From: Musa acuminata AAA Group
Lineage: Eukaryota; Streptophyta; Magnoliopsida; Zingiberales; Musaceae
Direction of reading: 5' to 3'
Assembly (NCBI RefSeq): GCF_036884655.1
Contig: NC_088355.1
Span: forward strand, 40,849,001 to 40,913,000
Length of the DNA: 64,000 nucleotides
Below are positions 23,945 to 35,800 of the stretch, one piece after another (position 1 is the stretch's first letter; each line of letters opens with the position of its first letter). The position numbers were made by a program, and so were the translations under genes. The notes beneath the pieces are model-generated. The model was given only the letters and a program-made list of their open reading frames with translations. It had not been told where the DNA came from and did no database searches.

Positions 23945-24404
23945 TGATGAGGGTGATAATTACGATAAGACTTGCGTGACGCCCGACACCCATGTCGAAC
24001 TGACAGCGCGTACCTGACACGGGTCGTAACGCCAACCGAGGCCCATTAATGACCATTCAGGCTCGATCCTGCACGTCACGCCAACAGCGATGTCAGACGT
24101 CATCAGAAAGTACGATCCTACCCCCTGCGAGCAGGCACATCAGGTAACACCGAACTCCCCTATAGAGATCCTTGCATTCTAAACGGGAAAGGGGGGACTT
24201 CGACGATCAACGTCTAACTTAACCATCAGAGGGGTCGGGTCGAGCATCCCGACCCGACCTGCGTGCAGGGACGAAGGCGAAGCACCCCTCTCCGGGCGCG
24301 TCGGCAAGGAGCCCTTTCCCGAAGGAAACGACGACCCGTCATCCGGACCCGAACCAAGCCGCGTCGGCCCCGAGGCCACGGCTAGGAAGTTGTTTACACC
24401 AACA
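23945..24404 (+). mobile_element. 3' LTR of remnant A, unit 1
   Basis: It starts with TG two bases after the polypurine G-run and ends with CA, about 460 bp. A CTATAGAGA near 24,160 may be its TATA element. No partner LTR is present in the unit, so the end is inferred from the terminal dinucleotides. Confidence 0.55.
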
Positions 24405-24418
24405 AGAAGGAACAGCCA

Positions 24419-26496
24419 CTAGCTCCGAGGGGGGGTTTCAGGTCCGTCGTTGAAAGGGACTCTCATCGGCATATCGACGTCCTGGTCCTCCGACAGGTCG
24501 GAGAATGGGTTTGCCTCCAGTTCGTGGCCCGGGTACCTTGCTCGAAAGCGAGCATGGGCCACGTGATACATGAACTCGTATGTCACCCGCCCCGACCTCA
24601 CCAGGTCGTGCTCAAACCCGACCAATGACTTTTACTCAGTGACCGGCTCTTGTATCTTCTTAGGTAACGCCAGCCGCTCCTCCTTCAGGATCTCCTCAGC
24701 GGCCTAGGCCGAAGATCTGGCGGTCTTGATGACATGAGAGAGGGTCAACAACTTGTTATCCAGCGTCCGGACGCGCAACTGACTTTCCTCTAGCTCGGCC
24801 TTTAGGCGGGTCACCTCTTCCTCCAGGCCCGAGGGGCCACGGCAACGACTTCCGGATCGCCCCGGGCCCTCAACTCCTGATTCTCCCGCTGAAGGGAGGC
24901 ATTTACGCTTGCCTGGTGCTCGATCACCCGGCCGACGTCGAGTACCTGATCGATCAGCGCCATAGCGTAGTGTTGGCCCTACATAAAGGTCGGCATCAGG
25001 ACTCAAGCAAGAAGGGGTCGGATGAAGGAGGAGAGCCATTGCTCACCCAGACGAACGACTTGGCCGCCCGATTTGCCAACACTTTCGAAGGAGAGCAGTA
25101 GAGCTCCTTTGCCATGGCCGGATGAAGTGCCCCTTGGAGGAACTCTCGGGCGGTGGAGTCGTCGCCCCAGATGCGACTGTCGGCTTGGAGAGACGTCCAT
25201 TGAGGGTTGTATGGGGTTCCCGACTCCTCGGCTGGTAGGTCGGCCATAGCCATGGCCTCAAACTCTTCGCCATCGACCCGAGGGGGCGCGCGACACAGAT
25301 GCCACATCGACGTTAGGCACGGAGGCCCCCTCTTGGGGGGGGTCACCGCCGGACGACCTAGTGGCCACCTTCGCGTTTCCCGCGCCCCCTGCTTGGGGAG
25401 TAGCCTCAGGTGATCCCGGGGCGGCACTCTTGCCCGCGGCTGAACCCGCAGGTGTCTTTCGAGCCAGCGTCTTTGTTCTCTTCCGAGGGCGGCCCACCTC
25501 CGGCGACCCCATCGCCCCCTTCGGCGTGTCTTTCTGAGGGGCACCCTCGGCTCGAGAACCACCGCCACCTCAGGATGTGGGCATAGCGGCCCCGCTGCCA
25601 AACGACTCCTTCACTCGCTGAAGATTCACCATTTCTGTAAAAAGAAACCCGATAGGTCAGATGCCTCGGGATGATCGTATGACCCACAACACGTTAATAA
25701 CCATACCCTGGGTGGCAGGGCTCAGTCCTATTTCGACCAGCCATTCCTCGGTCATCGCCCAGACTACCCGAGAGGAAGATAGGATGCTTCTCAACCAATT
25801 CATGTCCGTCGTTTCTCCAACAGAAAGTAGCGGAGGGGTGTTGTCGACAGTTTGGGAGATCCATCCGGTACTCAAGCCTCACCCCCGACTACAACTGATA
25901 AAAAAGAAGTGGCTCTTCCAACCTTTGTTGTTGGAAGGAGCGTCGCTGATCTTAAACCCACTACAGGCAGTCAGGTAATACCCCCCTTGACCCTTGCACA
26001 AGCGGAAGCAAGCCAAGAAGAGGGTCCTGGCCGGCGTAATCCCGGCCCCCCTACACTCCCCGAGAAACGCCACCAAATAACGCCAAGAGTTCGACGCCAT
26101 CTGGGACGGTGATATGCCCTACTTATGGAGGCACTCCTCGATAACGAGATGCAAAGGAAACCGCAGCCCCGCCTCAAGGTCCCCCATGGTCAACCAGAAC
26201 CCATCGGGAAACCGATCATACGGCCACTGGCTGGGTCGGGGAGCATGGACATCATAGCACTTCGGGATACGGAAACGATCTCGGAGTACCTTCAGAAGAC
26301 CCTTGGTCACCACCGAGTCTATGTCATGCCATGATTTAAGGCTGGAAAGCACAGAGGAACCCCCTGCGGCCTCCGAGCGTGCACCGCCGGAGGACACGCT
26401 GACGACTTCGACCCATAGGCCCCCAGAGGAAGAAGTCGAAGAAGAAGACAAGAGTGAAGATGAAGAAGGAGAAGACGAAGGGAAGGAAGGAGACAT
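24419..26496 (-). pseudogene. Broken antisense ORF of remnant B
   Basis: It starts at ATG 26,496 (MSPSFPSSSPSSSS) and shares blocks with the remnant A protein: DLEAGLRFPLH, NSWRYLVAFLGEC, FRLCKGQGGYY and SNNKGWKS. The same frame is interrupted by TAG at 26,121-26,119 and TGA near 25,879, and later blocks need frame changes. Downstream parts include DNTPPLLS, a proline/serine-rich basic stretch, a heptad-like segment (EEEVTRLKAELEESQLRVR at about 24,780-24,840) and a tail with GRVTYEFMYHVAHARFRARY ending at 24,419. A TTTATAAG at about 26,586-26,579 (minus) could be its TATA element. Nonfunctional as it stands. Confidence 0.6.
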
Positions 26497-26860
26497 CCCG
26501 ATCTCAAGGCTGGGAGGACAGAGCCGAGTGTGGGATGAAGGACCAAGCAAAAGTAACGACGACTGCTTCAGGGGAAGCTTATAAAGGGTAGGCTGCCCCG
26601 CTGCCAGGGGCGATGGTTACGCTCTCTGAGGAAAGCAACGGATGCCACATTTAAGACCCTGTGACCCCTCGGATACACTAGATTTGCCGCCCTCAAGACT
26701 CCCACCAAAAGCGCCTCGTCACTTGAGATCTCCCGCCAAAAATCATCCGAAGTGAGAGGCTCCCCGCTGGGCCCTGCATCTCATCAGGCCCGGCCACCAC
26801 ATGGCACCACGGCTTGCGCTGGCACCAAACCGGGGCCCAGGATTAATCCACGGGCCCGCC

Positions 26861-27019
26861 GGCCCAGCTCTTGCCCGAGTCGCTCCAGATCGGTTCCCGA
26901 CTTGCAACTCGTCGGCCCAGCTCTTGCCCGAGTCGCTCCAGATCAATTCTCGATTTGCGACTTGCCGGCCCTACTCTTGCCCGAGTCGCTCCAGATCGGT
27001 TCCCGACTTGCAACTCACC
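26861..27019. repeat. Three tandem 53-bp repeats, unit 1
   Basis: Copies start at 26,861, 26,914 and 26,967, each carrying CTTGCCCGAGTCGCTCCAGA. The middle copy is the most diverged. Confidence 0.85.
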
Positions 27020-27313
27020 AACGTCAATCCCGAGCACGGGGGCCGTCGCCCGGCCCGCGAGGTCGACCCTATGCTCGAACCATACCTCGTCGGCTGCAAA
27101 CCCCGGTTCGTGCCCGACCGAATATTCGACTTACGATGTGTCACCCCCGCCTCATCCGGACCAACCGCCCCTTTGGCAGCCCCTGTCCACTTCAAGGAAC
27201 GAGACGCAGACCCTCCATACCGCCCCTCTACGAGCCAATCCAGCTCCCACTCACGAGCAACCAAAATGATCACACCACTCCAACCTAGGCACGCCATGTC
27301 GGGGGGAGAGAAG

Positions 27314-27796
27314 TGATATGCCATATTTCGCCCCCGACACGTCACAACCGATGCCACACGCCACGTCAGAGTCCTTGCTCCCAAGACACTATTCGACACG
27401 TCAGGTCCCGGTAATCCCGGGACGGCAACGCACAGCACGCTGAGCCAGAACCCGTATTGACGTCGTGCCGTACCCACCATGCCAACCCGCGTACAATTCG
27501 ACCCTATCACAATGGTATAAAGACCTTGATCCCGGTCTCGAGAGGGAAAAAGAAAGAAAAGAGGAAAAGAGGATCGATCATCCCACTGACTTGCTCGTCG
27601 AAGGGGTCAAAGTTGGGAATCACCCGACGAAGACCATTTTTGCAGCAAAGCGGTCACCCACGACGTTGATCCAAAACTCGTCACAAGGGCTCGGGCATCC
27701 TCGGCAGCCAGCTCAATTGACAGGGGACTCCCGACATTGATCCGTAGACTAGGCCGTGCTGACTCACCAGCAACTACGCATTTGTTCACTAACACA
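27314..27796 (+). mobile_element. 3' LTR of remnant B, unit 1
   Basis: It begins TGATATGCCATATTTCGCCC immediately after the polypurine tract and ends CACTAACACA. TATAAAGA at 27,516-27,523 is a plausible LTR promoter element. The neighbouring unit begins within a few bases of its end. Confidence 0.65.
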
Positions 27797-27799
27797 TGT

Positions 27800-29815
27800 A
27801 TCATAAGATCCTCTGGCCAAGGATAGAATTTACCCTCTACTGCCTTCCAAATTTTAGGTCTACTCTTGGGTGCCTTTCAACTCGACCTTGCATGGAAGCC
27901 CAAGGACAACATGACTGTTTGCAGGACTCGAATAAGAGTCGGAGGCATGTGGCTGTCTTAGATATCCAACTCATCTCCACGTGTAACCCATATCTCCTGG
28001 CTTGACCAGTCTCCTCCATCCTCGGTGATCTTTAACCCTCCGAGGAGAGGGTGTCGGCCGATCATTGCAGCTCCAACACATATAACCAGTGATGGTATCC
28101 TCAATGGACATGTGGATCCCAACAATGCACGTGGAAGGGCAAGAAATATGTGCGTCTAGAATAAGTGTATTACAAGGAAAAGGATTGTTATTGGAGTAAT
28201 TATGAAGGAAAAAATACTATGAAAATTAGGATTTGGATCTCATATTTGAGTAAGATATGATGAATGTTTTGGGTGCTCATGGTGTCTTTAGTATGTCTTG
28301 AAAGCATGTTATATCAGGTTAAAAGAAAATAAATATTTTTTTTATTTATAGGAGAAGTGTGTAAGAAAATTTATGCATAAGTGAGCATAATTTAAAAATC
28401 TTATAATTAATTTCACATAATAAAAATTTTAATCTTCTTGATAAATATATGTGAAAAATGTCGAGATATATTAATCTTTATGTGAAGTATATTATTTGAT
28501 CATTCAACTTTGAGTTTTTTTTGTTTGGAGTTATTCACTCCCTCCACAACAAAATATATTGAATATTTATACTCATTATATTATTTTTAAAAATTATAAT
28601 GAGATTTAGGTAGGAGGTCTTTTAAGATTTGAATTGAGATAACGTCAATTATAACTCAAATGAGTATTAGTTGATTTTTATATTTGTGTTATCTAATGTT
28701 AAAAAGTAGGTGAGTTGGCTTTTCCATCGTGGGCTAATTATATATTATTTTTTATAATTAGTTACATTTAATATCTTAGTTTTTATATTTTGAAAAGTTA
28801 TATCGAGATCTCTAAACTTACGAAAGTAAAATATTTAATCCTTTTTTCTCTTAATTTTTAATTCTATAAAATTATCTTTTTAATCCTATATAAGAATTTT
28901 AATGTTTTACTTTAATAAGTATAGGAATCCTAATATAATTTTTGAAGACGAAACGAAATAATAAAAATATTTAATTACATAAGATAATATGTAATTGATC
29001 TTGATATTAATTATTAAACTAAGGTGGACCAGTGTGCATACGACATTCAGAGTTCCGGATAGAGCTAGAACACATAGGTCAATGTCACCCCAACCAAGTC
29101 ACCTTATGTGGATGCACGATGTTTGATTGGACGAAGAAGAAGATATCCCCATCAAAATTGATAATTATGTCTAATAAAAGGTCAAACTAGTTCCATTACC
29201 TACTCCTATCTTTTACCTGCAAATAATGTATGATGATCTGTGAATGTCGTCTCCTTTTATAAGGACGTTATTGCAAGTGACATTAACATACTCGCTCTCC
29301 GTGATATCATCATCTTCTGTTCATTAGTTTCCTGCCTTGCAGTCGCAATCACATCCGTCTAAAGATGCGCCGTCTTCCCCTCCTGTCGCTGCTTGAAGAC
29401 CGTGTCAGAAGGTAGCTACGACGAAGTCATTCTACTACTCGGTTATGATTTCAGACTCCCATGCATTGGACGCTACCATAAAACCATTGACTTTGACATC
29501 TGTGTCCTGTTACGCATGCGAATGGCCAGATCAGCAACCCCATTTCTTGCTACTTTACTCTGTAACAGCTGCAGCTCTTAAGCATCCAATGCTTCAATCG
29601 TTTCAGGTGGAACCCGCACGCTTTATGTACACGTGTATCATGCTTAGTGTCTCGGCTCTGCCGAAGCGTGTCCGCAGGAAGCCAGCAATCCAAAGAGCTG
29701 GTGAGGAAGGGCTTGGCCAAAGTCCACGATCAGGTCATCTACCAAACTCTTCTACAAAAGCAGGAGATGGCCGGCAATCTGATTTCGCGCATTGGGTGGT
29801 GTTGGCTCGTGGAGT
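27800..29815. other. Upstream region of receptor-kinase gene 2
   Basis: This corresponds to 11,684-13,699 but is diverged by substitutions and small indels. It has CCTTTTATAAGGA near 29,251-29,263 as a candidate TATA element. The 30-bp duplication of unit 1 is absent. Confidence 0.4.
28784..28950. repeat. Foldback (MITE-like) inverted repeat, unit 2
   Basis: Arms lie at about 28,784-28,835 and 28,905-28,950. The orthologue of the 12,641 element, with different substitutions in each arm. Confidence 0.5.
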
Positions 29816-32800
29816 ATGGCCTTTTGGTTCTTCCTTCTTCTGCCGATCGCGTCTCTGAGCACAGTTCACGCACAGCTGCCTACTACTGACGGTGATCCAG
29901 CTTCTCCTGAATCTTACTCTGATATCGATGTTGTTTCTTCCTATTTATTCACAATAGTTCTCTAGCAAATGATGGCATATACGTTTCCAGATGATTCTAT
30001 CATGCATTTAGGCAGTAGCTGATCCTTGATTCATGTCAGTTTTGATGCCTCCCTCAAATGTCATATGATTCACGACACTTCCTTGAAAACGATTTCGGCA
30101 ATCTCTTGGCAAATGTTCACTAACGATCACAGTGGTCAATCTTCATTCTATCATCATCTTTTGCAGGATACGTAAGTATCGACTGTGGCATCAGCAGCAA
30201 CACAAATTACACCGACGAAACCACCAACATACCATACGTATCAGACGACGGGTTCATCGACACAGGGACGGACCACACCATCGCCTCCAACTACGTAGAC
30301 TCCTCGCTCGAGAAACAACTACAGAATCTTCGAAGCTTTCCAAATGGATCTCGGAATTGCTACGCACTGACGGTGACGCCGGAGCAGAAGTACTTGGTGA
30401 GAGCCTCCTTCATGTACGGGAACTACGACGGCCTGAACGGAGCGAGCCCCAGCAATCCCCTCCTCTTCGACCTTCACCTTGGCGTCAACCTTTGGACGAC
30501 CGTCAACATCACCAAGGCATCCGATGTTCATCGGGCAGAGGTCATTTTTGTTGCTTCTGCTGATTCCGCATCGGTCTGCTTGGTAAAGACTGGCTCTGCA
30601 ACTCCCTTCATATCTGCACTGGAGCTACGGCCGCTCAAGAACACCATCTATTCTTACGCCAATGCTACGCAAAATCTGGTCCTGTTCTTGCGAATTAACC
30701 TGGCACCGACCACGAATCACTTGTTGAGGTGAGCTGAAGCATCACAGCTGCTGATCACCAAAATATTTCTGTTTTCTTTCAAATTACTCGTAGAATTTGA
30801 TTTGATTTGATTATATTTTAAAAATATTTTTTTTTCTATATTACAGTATTTTTTTTTATATTATAAAAAAAATACTATAACTTTGTAAAAATATTATAAG
30901 ACCGAATTATAGGAAAATGAAAGAGAAAGAAAAGGGGAAGAGTATGTCTTTGGGTATTTATGATATTAGGTAAAAAAAATAAAAAGAGGAGTTTTTTTAT
31001 AATATATTTGTTCTCACAAATTTTGATATAACAAATTTATTTTTATTTAAATATTAAAATATTTCCACTAAAATTCATCCAAAAACTCAAGTTATCATGA
31101 TTAAGTATTAATAATATTAACTAGTTTAAGTTAAAATATGTTATTATATATTAGAATCATAATGAGTTCATCATAGTTATTGATGGTATTTGGAGTTCCA
31201 TCCATCATATATATAATAGGATAATTTATTTTAAATAAAAAAGCTAACCGTACGATATACTTGTGATGCGGTGATGATCAACAGATATCCGTTCGACCGC
31301 TACGATCGCATCTGGCTGCCCTTCGTTTCTACGGTCGGTTGGTCCTCCATATCGACCACCCTCACTGTAAATAACTACGTCAATGATCTATTCGAGGCTC
31401 CGTCGGCTGTGATGCAAACGGCGGCAGTGCCCGTTAACGCCAGCATGTTGAAATTCTACTGGGACTTTGTGGATTCGGGCGCCCCCGTTAACGAGTTCTA
31501 CGCCAACCTCCACTTCTCGGAGCTTCTCCCGAACACCTCGAGGGCGTTCGACGTTTACATTAATGGCGAGAAGTGGTACGCTAACTTCACCCCGACCTAC
31601 CTCATGTCCGATGCCATATACAGCACCACCCCCCTGACTCCCAGTCTGCGGTATAATTGGGCTCTCAACTCCTCGGGCCTGTCCACGCTTCCTCCAATCC
31701 TCAACGCGCTCGAAGTCTACGCGCCGATGTTTTTCAAGAACACGCCGACCGAGTCTGACGACGGTACGTTAGGATATTTCTTATTTCCTTTTTCTTGAGC
31801 TGCACATCATGATAATTATCATTTCCATGACACTATATATTGTCAGCACAAGTAGAGGGCAAATTCGCCAATAGAATTTCTTCGAACAAATGCTCGAGCA
31901 GGGTCGAAATATGATGTTGATTTACAAGTGGTAAACTGATCTTAAAATTTAATATTCCCTTTTCTGGTGTCGGTTTCAAGCTCCCGTGTCTAGTTAATCA
32001 TCAGAGAATTCTCATCTTCTTGGTTCAAAACCTGTTTGATCTAAATTTGACTTTCTTGTATAGGCTTCTGATTACTGACATCAACTGACCAGTTCATGAA
32101 CCTTAAATTTGTCAGCCACTCACAGGTTGACTTTTCTAATGCTTATTAGTCGGGCTATCGCATTTTAGGCCTTTGGACCATATTTAATCTAACAGGAGAG
32201 CCATTAATCTTAGATTGTAAGAAAATTATGAATAATGGGAATTGCTCATAAAATGCCTTCGTACCATATTATAACATTACCTTTTTTGTCATACTCGCTG
32301 CAAGTTTAATTTTTGAGGATTCATGAGTGTTCTGAGATGATCTTACTAAAGCAGGACAGGGTTAACAAAACGGATGTCAGGTAGAGATGTAGATGATGAA
32401 AGAATACTTGATCCTACCATTCTATAAGATCATGTGTTTGGTTTGCAATCATCGTTAGTAATAGATCATGTGGTTTAGTGAATAATCTTTTACAGAATCC
32501 TGTGTTTGAAATGGATGCATTGCAGAATACATGGTATAATATGTTTGTTTAGAGGCTATGATTATAATATGAAAAACAGAGTCTACTTAAAAGTACACCC
32601 TGAAGAAAAAAAATTGTTACATACCGAAAACATTATGAGATATGCATGCTTTGAGATATTCGATACCTTGATGTTCATAATCACGTGAAAGTTTATTTTA
32701 TGTTTTCTTTTGATCCCTGTTTTTATTATTTTGTATCTTTTGCCTTGCACTAAATCTGCTATTCAAATTACACTTTAGTAATTATTTTATTGAACAAATG

Positions 32801-35800
32801 ATATGTCACTACACTTAGTGATTTTGGCTTGGTTTCTAATAATTTTGGAATCAGTTGATGCCATTATCAATGTCAGGGAACAATATCAACTGAAGAGAAA
32901 CTGGATGGGTGATCCATGTTCCCCAAAAGAATATGCTTGGGATGGCTTGAAGTGCAGCTATGATCTCAATCCACCAAGGATCACAGATGTGTGAGTATCC
33001 AGCATAAAGATGAAGAGAATTGCAATGATGTGAAAATCAGGTTTTTAAGAAAATTCTTAAGCACTGTCTAAAAGACCAAAATGTTTTGCAGAAACCTCTC
33101 GGCAAGTGCATTGACTGGCCCTATTTCCTCTTCTTTTGCCAAGCTCACAGCAATCAAGTACCTGTAAGTGCTGGTAGCTTTGTTTATTCTTGATCTGCTC
33201 TCTCATTTGGTTCTGGCATAAGAAAATTGGACTAGGAATTTTTGAACCACTTAGAAATTCTATGTTAAGAAGTTAATTCACATTTTAATTTGGCTAAAAT
33301 CTCATCGAAGTGTTTGATTAAAGAGGTGATTCCAGAATAATCTGTGTAAATGACATATTTGACCAAAGATACTACATAGGAATGCTATAAATTTGGCACT
33401 TATGTGAATCTTTACTATAATCAACTTTTACTTTGGAGGAAAAAATTAGTTGTTGCATGACTGTCCATTTGTCATGACTTGTATTAAGTTGGCTAGTCTA
33501 AATCATGTGCCATATTAATTTGGCTAGTGTAATGGATCATCGATACTATGCGATGCATTATTTTCTCTTGGTCTCTATTTGAGGTGGAAATCAGTGATCA
33601 CATACGTATGCGACTTTCCAAATCAGTAATGACTAATGTATGTGACTTTCCATGTCAGTGACTTGTCATATAACAACCTAACAGGATCCTTGCCAGATGT
33701 TCTGGGAAATTTGGCTTCGCTTCAAGTCCTGTAAGAATTGCTACTCTTTATCGTCAGATTTGCAATGAAAAGGAATATTGACCCGCTAACTTTTGGTTTC
33801 CTTCTACAGGAATTTGGCAGGCAACAATCTTTCTGGGCCAATTCCTGCTTCTCTACTAAAAAGATCACAGCAAGGGTTGCTGATACTTAGGTCTGTTTCT
33901 TTTGTTATCCTACTTATGAAGTTATAGAGGCATCTGTCATAGAGTTCTTTTTTTTCGGAGCAAAAAATGAGGTTTAATATAGAGTTTAAGGGTGGTGATG
34001 GTAATAACTGAATTTTTGTTCTTTTTGCTTTGGGTTTCACCTTGTTCTCTTTTTCCAATGCCACTGCACCTAAAACATGTCCCTCGGTCTAAACTGCAAT
34101 CTCTAGTAATAATGCAACAGTTTATTTCATTTAAACTTTAACTTTTTTGAAGAAGAAACATAGACTGATTGCTAACCAATACTAATATCAAGTTAATAAT
34201 TCTACTGTAGAACTGAAGGCAATCAAAATTTATGCGCCAGTGGAAATTCATGTGAGATAAAGACGGACACAGAATCAAAAAAGAAGAAGATTGCAACACC
34301 TATTATCGTGATTATTTGTCTAGTTCCTGCGGTGCTATTTCTTGTGGCTATATTTATCTTCTGTCGAATGAGAAAATCAAAAGGTAAGTGCTTGCTGCAG
34401 CAAATTATAACTGTCCATTCATGTCTTTGATGCATACTAACTCAGATATTTGCAAGCATTAGCTACTTAATCACACCCATACGACCTACAATTTATAATT
34501 ATCATGTTTTATTTGAAAGGGTCAGCAAATATCTTGGTGCAGCCAGAGAAGGAAAGATTGTCCAACTTAGTAAAGGGTCATCAAGATAATCTTTTGCAAC
34601 TTGATAATCGACAGTTTACGTACACGGAGGTGTTGAGAATAACCAACAACTTTGGAAGAACTCTTGGCAAGGGTGGATTTGGTACTGTGTACCATGGATA
34701 TTTGGAAGATGGTACTCAAGTCGCAGTCAAGACACGCTCTCAATCATCTTCGCAGGGAACCAAAGAGTTTCTAGCTGAGGTAACTATTTCAACCCTAACA
34801 GATTATAGATCTTAAATTTACAAGATGTCTTTCAGTTAACCGTAATATGTTTTTGAAGGGATTAGTTAGTTTAATTTGTAACTGGAGTTTGGTCTGCAAA
34901 CTCAAACATGCATTAGAATGTTAGTTAACTAGTGCACTTCTCCGATGGAAATATACTCTTCAATACAGGTGATGCTTTGTTTTGTAGCAGGCAGTGAATC
35001 TTGGTGCTTTCTTGATAATTTATTCGTCATATTGTGTGATTTTCTAGAGCCCATTAATGCAAGGCAGGTTTTCAACATTGAGCATATTGCTTTTCCATTA
35101 TTGAGGGTCAGCTTCTTTTAAGATCTGCATTTGACAATTCTGGTTTTGTTTGCAGGTGCAGCACCTGATAAGGATTCATCACAAAAGTCTAGTTTCTTTG
35201 GTTGGCTACTGCATGGATGGAGATCATCTGGCTCTTGTCTACGAGTACATGTCTCAAGGAACACTGCTGGATTATATTAGAGGTTATGAATCGTGCATCT
35301 CATTGTTGAATTTGCATTCTGAAATTGGAATTTCGCACATTAGATTCCTGATGTTTCTATAAAGAATAGGATTTCTGTTTGGTTCATTTTCATAGCAGCT
35401 TTTGAGTGAAACATAAGCAAATTATAAGCTAGCATATCAACCTTATGCATCTTGCAGTTTGAAAAAAGGTAAATTGGCCATTTATTTCATTTTTTAGATC
35501 CATTTTTCTTTGAGGAAAAGTAAGATCATTTGATTTTACTATACTAGCCTGTGGTTATAGAAGGTTTCATCAACATGATGGCATGGACCGTGGGAAATTG
35601 TGACATTTTAATTATTTTCTCGTTTCAGTTTTCTTTGGTTACAGTTATAGAAGATCATCTGTAGAATTCTTATATGACAAATTGACACAAAATTTGTTCT
35701 TTGGCAGAAAGAGATGTTGCCTCCTCATACTTTGTAAGTCATAATAAAGCAACTTAAAAACTTATATCTTAAACTAAAAGGAAAATTCACATAAAGTGAA

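Larger units (their letters stand above)
22260..24404 (+). mobile_element. Retroelement remnant A (3' end of Ty3/gypsy-type element), unit 1
   Basis: In plus orientation this holds an antisense ORF, an 86-bp tandem repeat, a 12-G polypurine run (23,931-23,942) and an LTR starting TGATGAGGG and ending ACCAACA. No gag or pol sequence and no 5' LTR are present, so it is a truncated 3' end. Extra antisense ORFs between pol and the 3' LTR are known from the Tat lineage of plant Ty3/gypsy elements; placing it there is inference. The left boundary is approximate. Confidence 0.65.
24405..27796 (+). mobile_element. Retroelement remnant B (3' end of Ty3/gypsy-type element), unit 1
   Basis: It is related to remnant A but distinct in sequence. 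It holds a longer, broken antisense ORF, a 53-bp tandem repeat, a polypurine tract GGGGGGAGAGAAG (27,301-27,313) and a 483-bp LTR. No gag-pol and no 5' LTR are seen. It abuts remnant A directly on its left. Its LTR terminus coincides with the end of the tandem unit. Confidence 0.65.
11684..27799 (+). repeat. Tandem unit 1 (16,116 bp), mosaic
   Basis: The start aligns with 27,800, 43,988 and 60,176, each reading ATCATA(G/A)GATCCTC(C/T)GG. The first 4,664 bp (to 16,347) differ from the other units by many substitutions and indels, including 72 bp net length. The rest (16,348-27,799) matches units 2 and 3 at a constant offset of 16,188 with two substitutions noticed (17,564 and 20,722). It contains one receptor-kinase gene and retroelement remnants A and B. 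Confidence 0.95.

Noticed and set aside
22298..26496. Antisense ORFs read as ordinary host genes
   Set aside because: Two related copies sit next to polypurine tracts and LTRs, and one has stop codons; a transposon origin explains them better.
26752..27316. Proline/arginine-rich frames in both directions across the 53-bp repeats
   Set aside because: Translated minisatellite and GC-rich noncoding sequence, with no family match and no start context.
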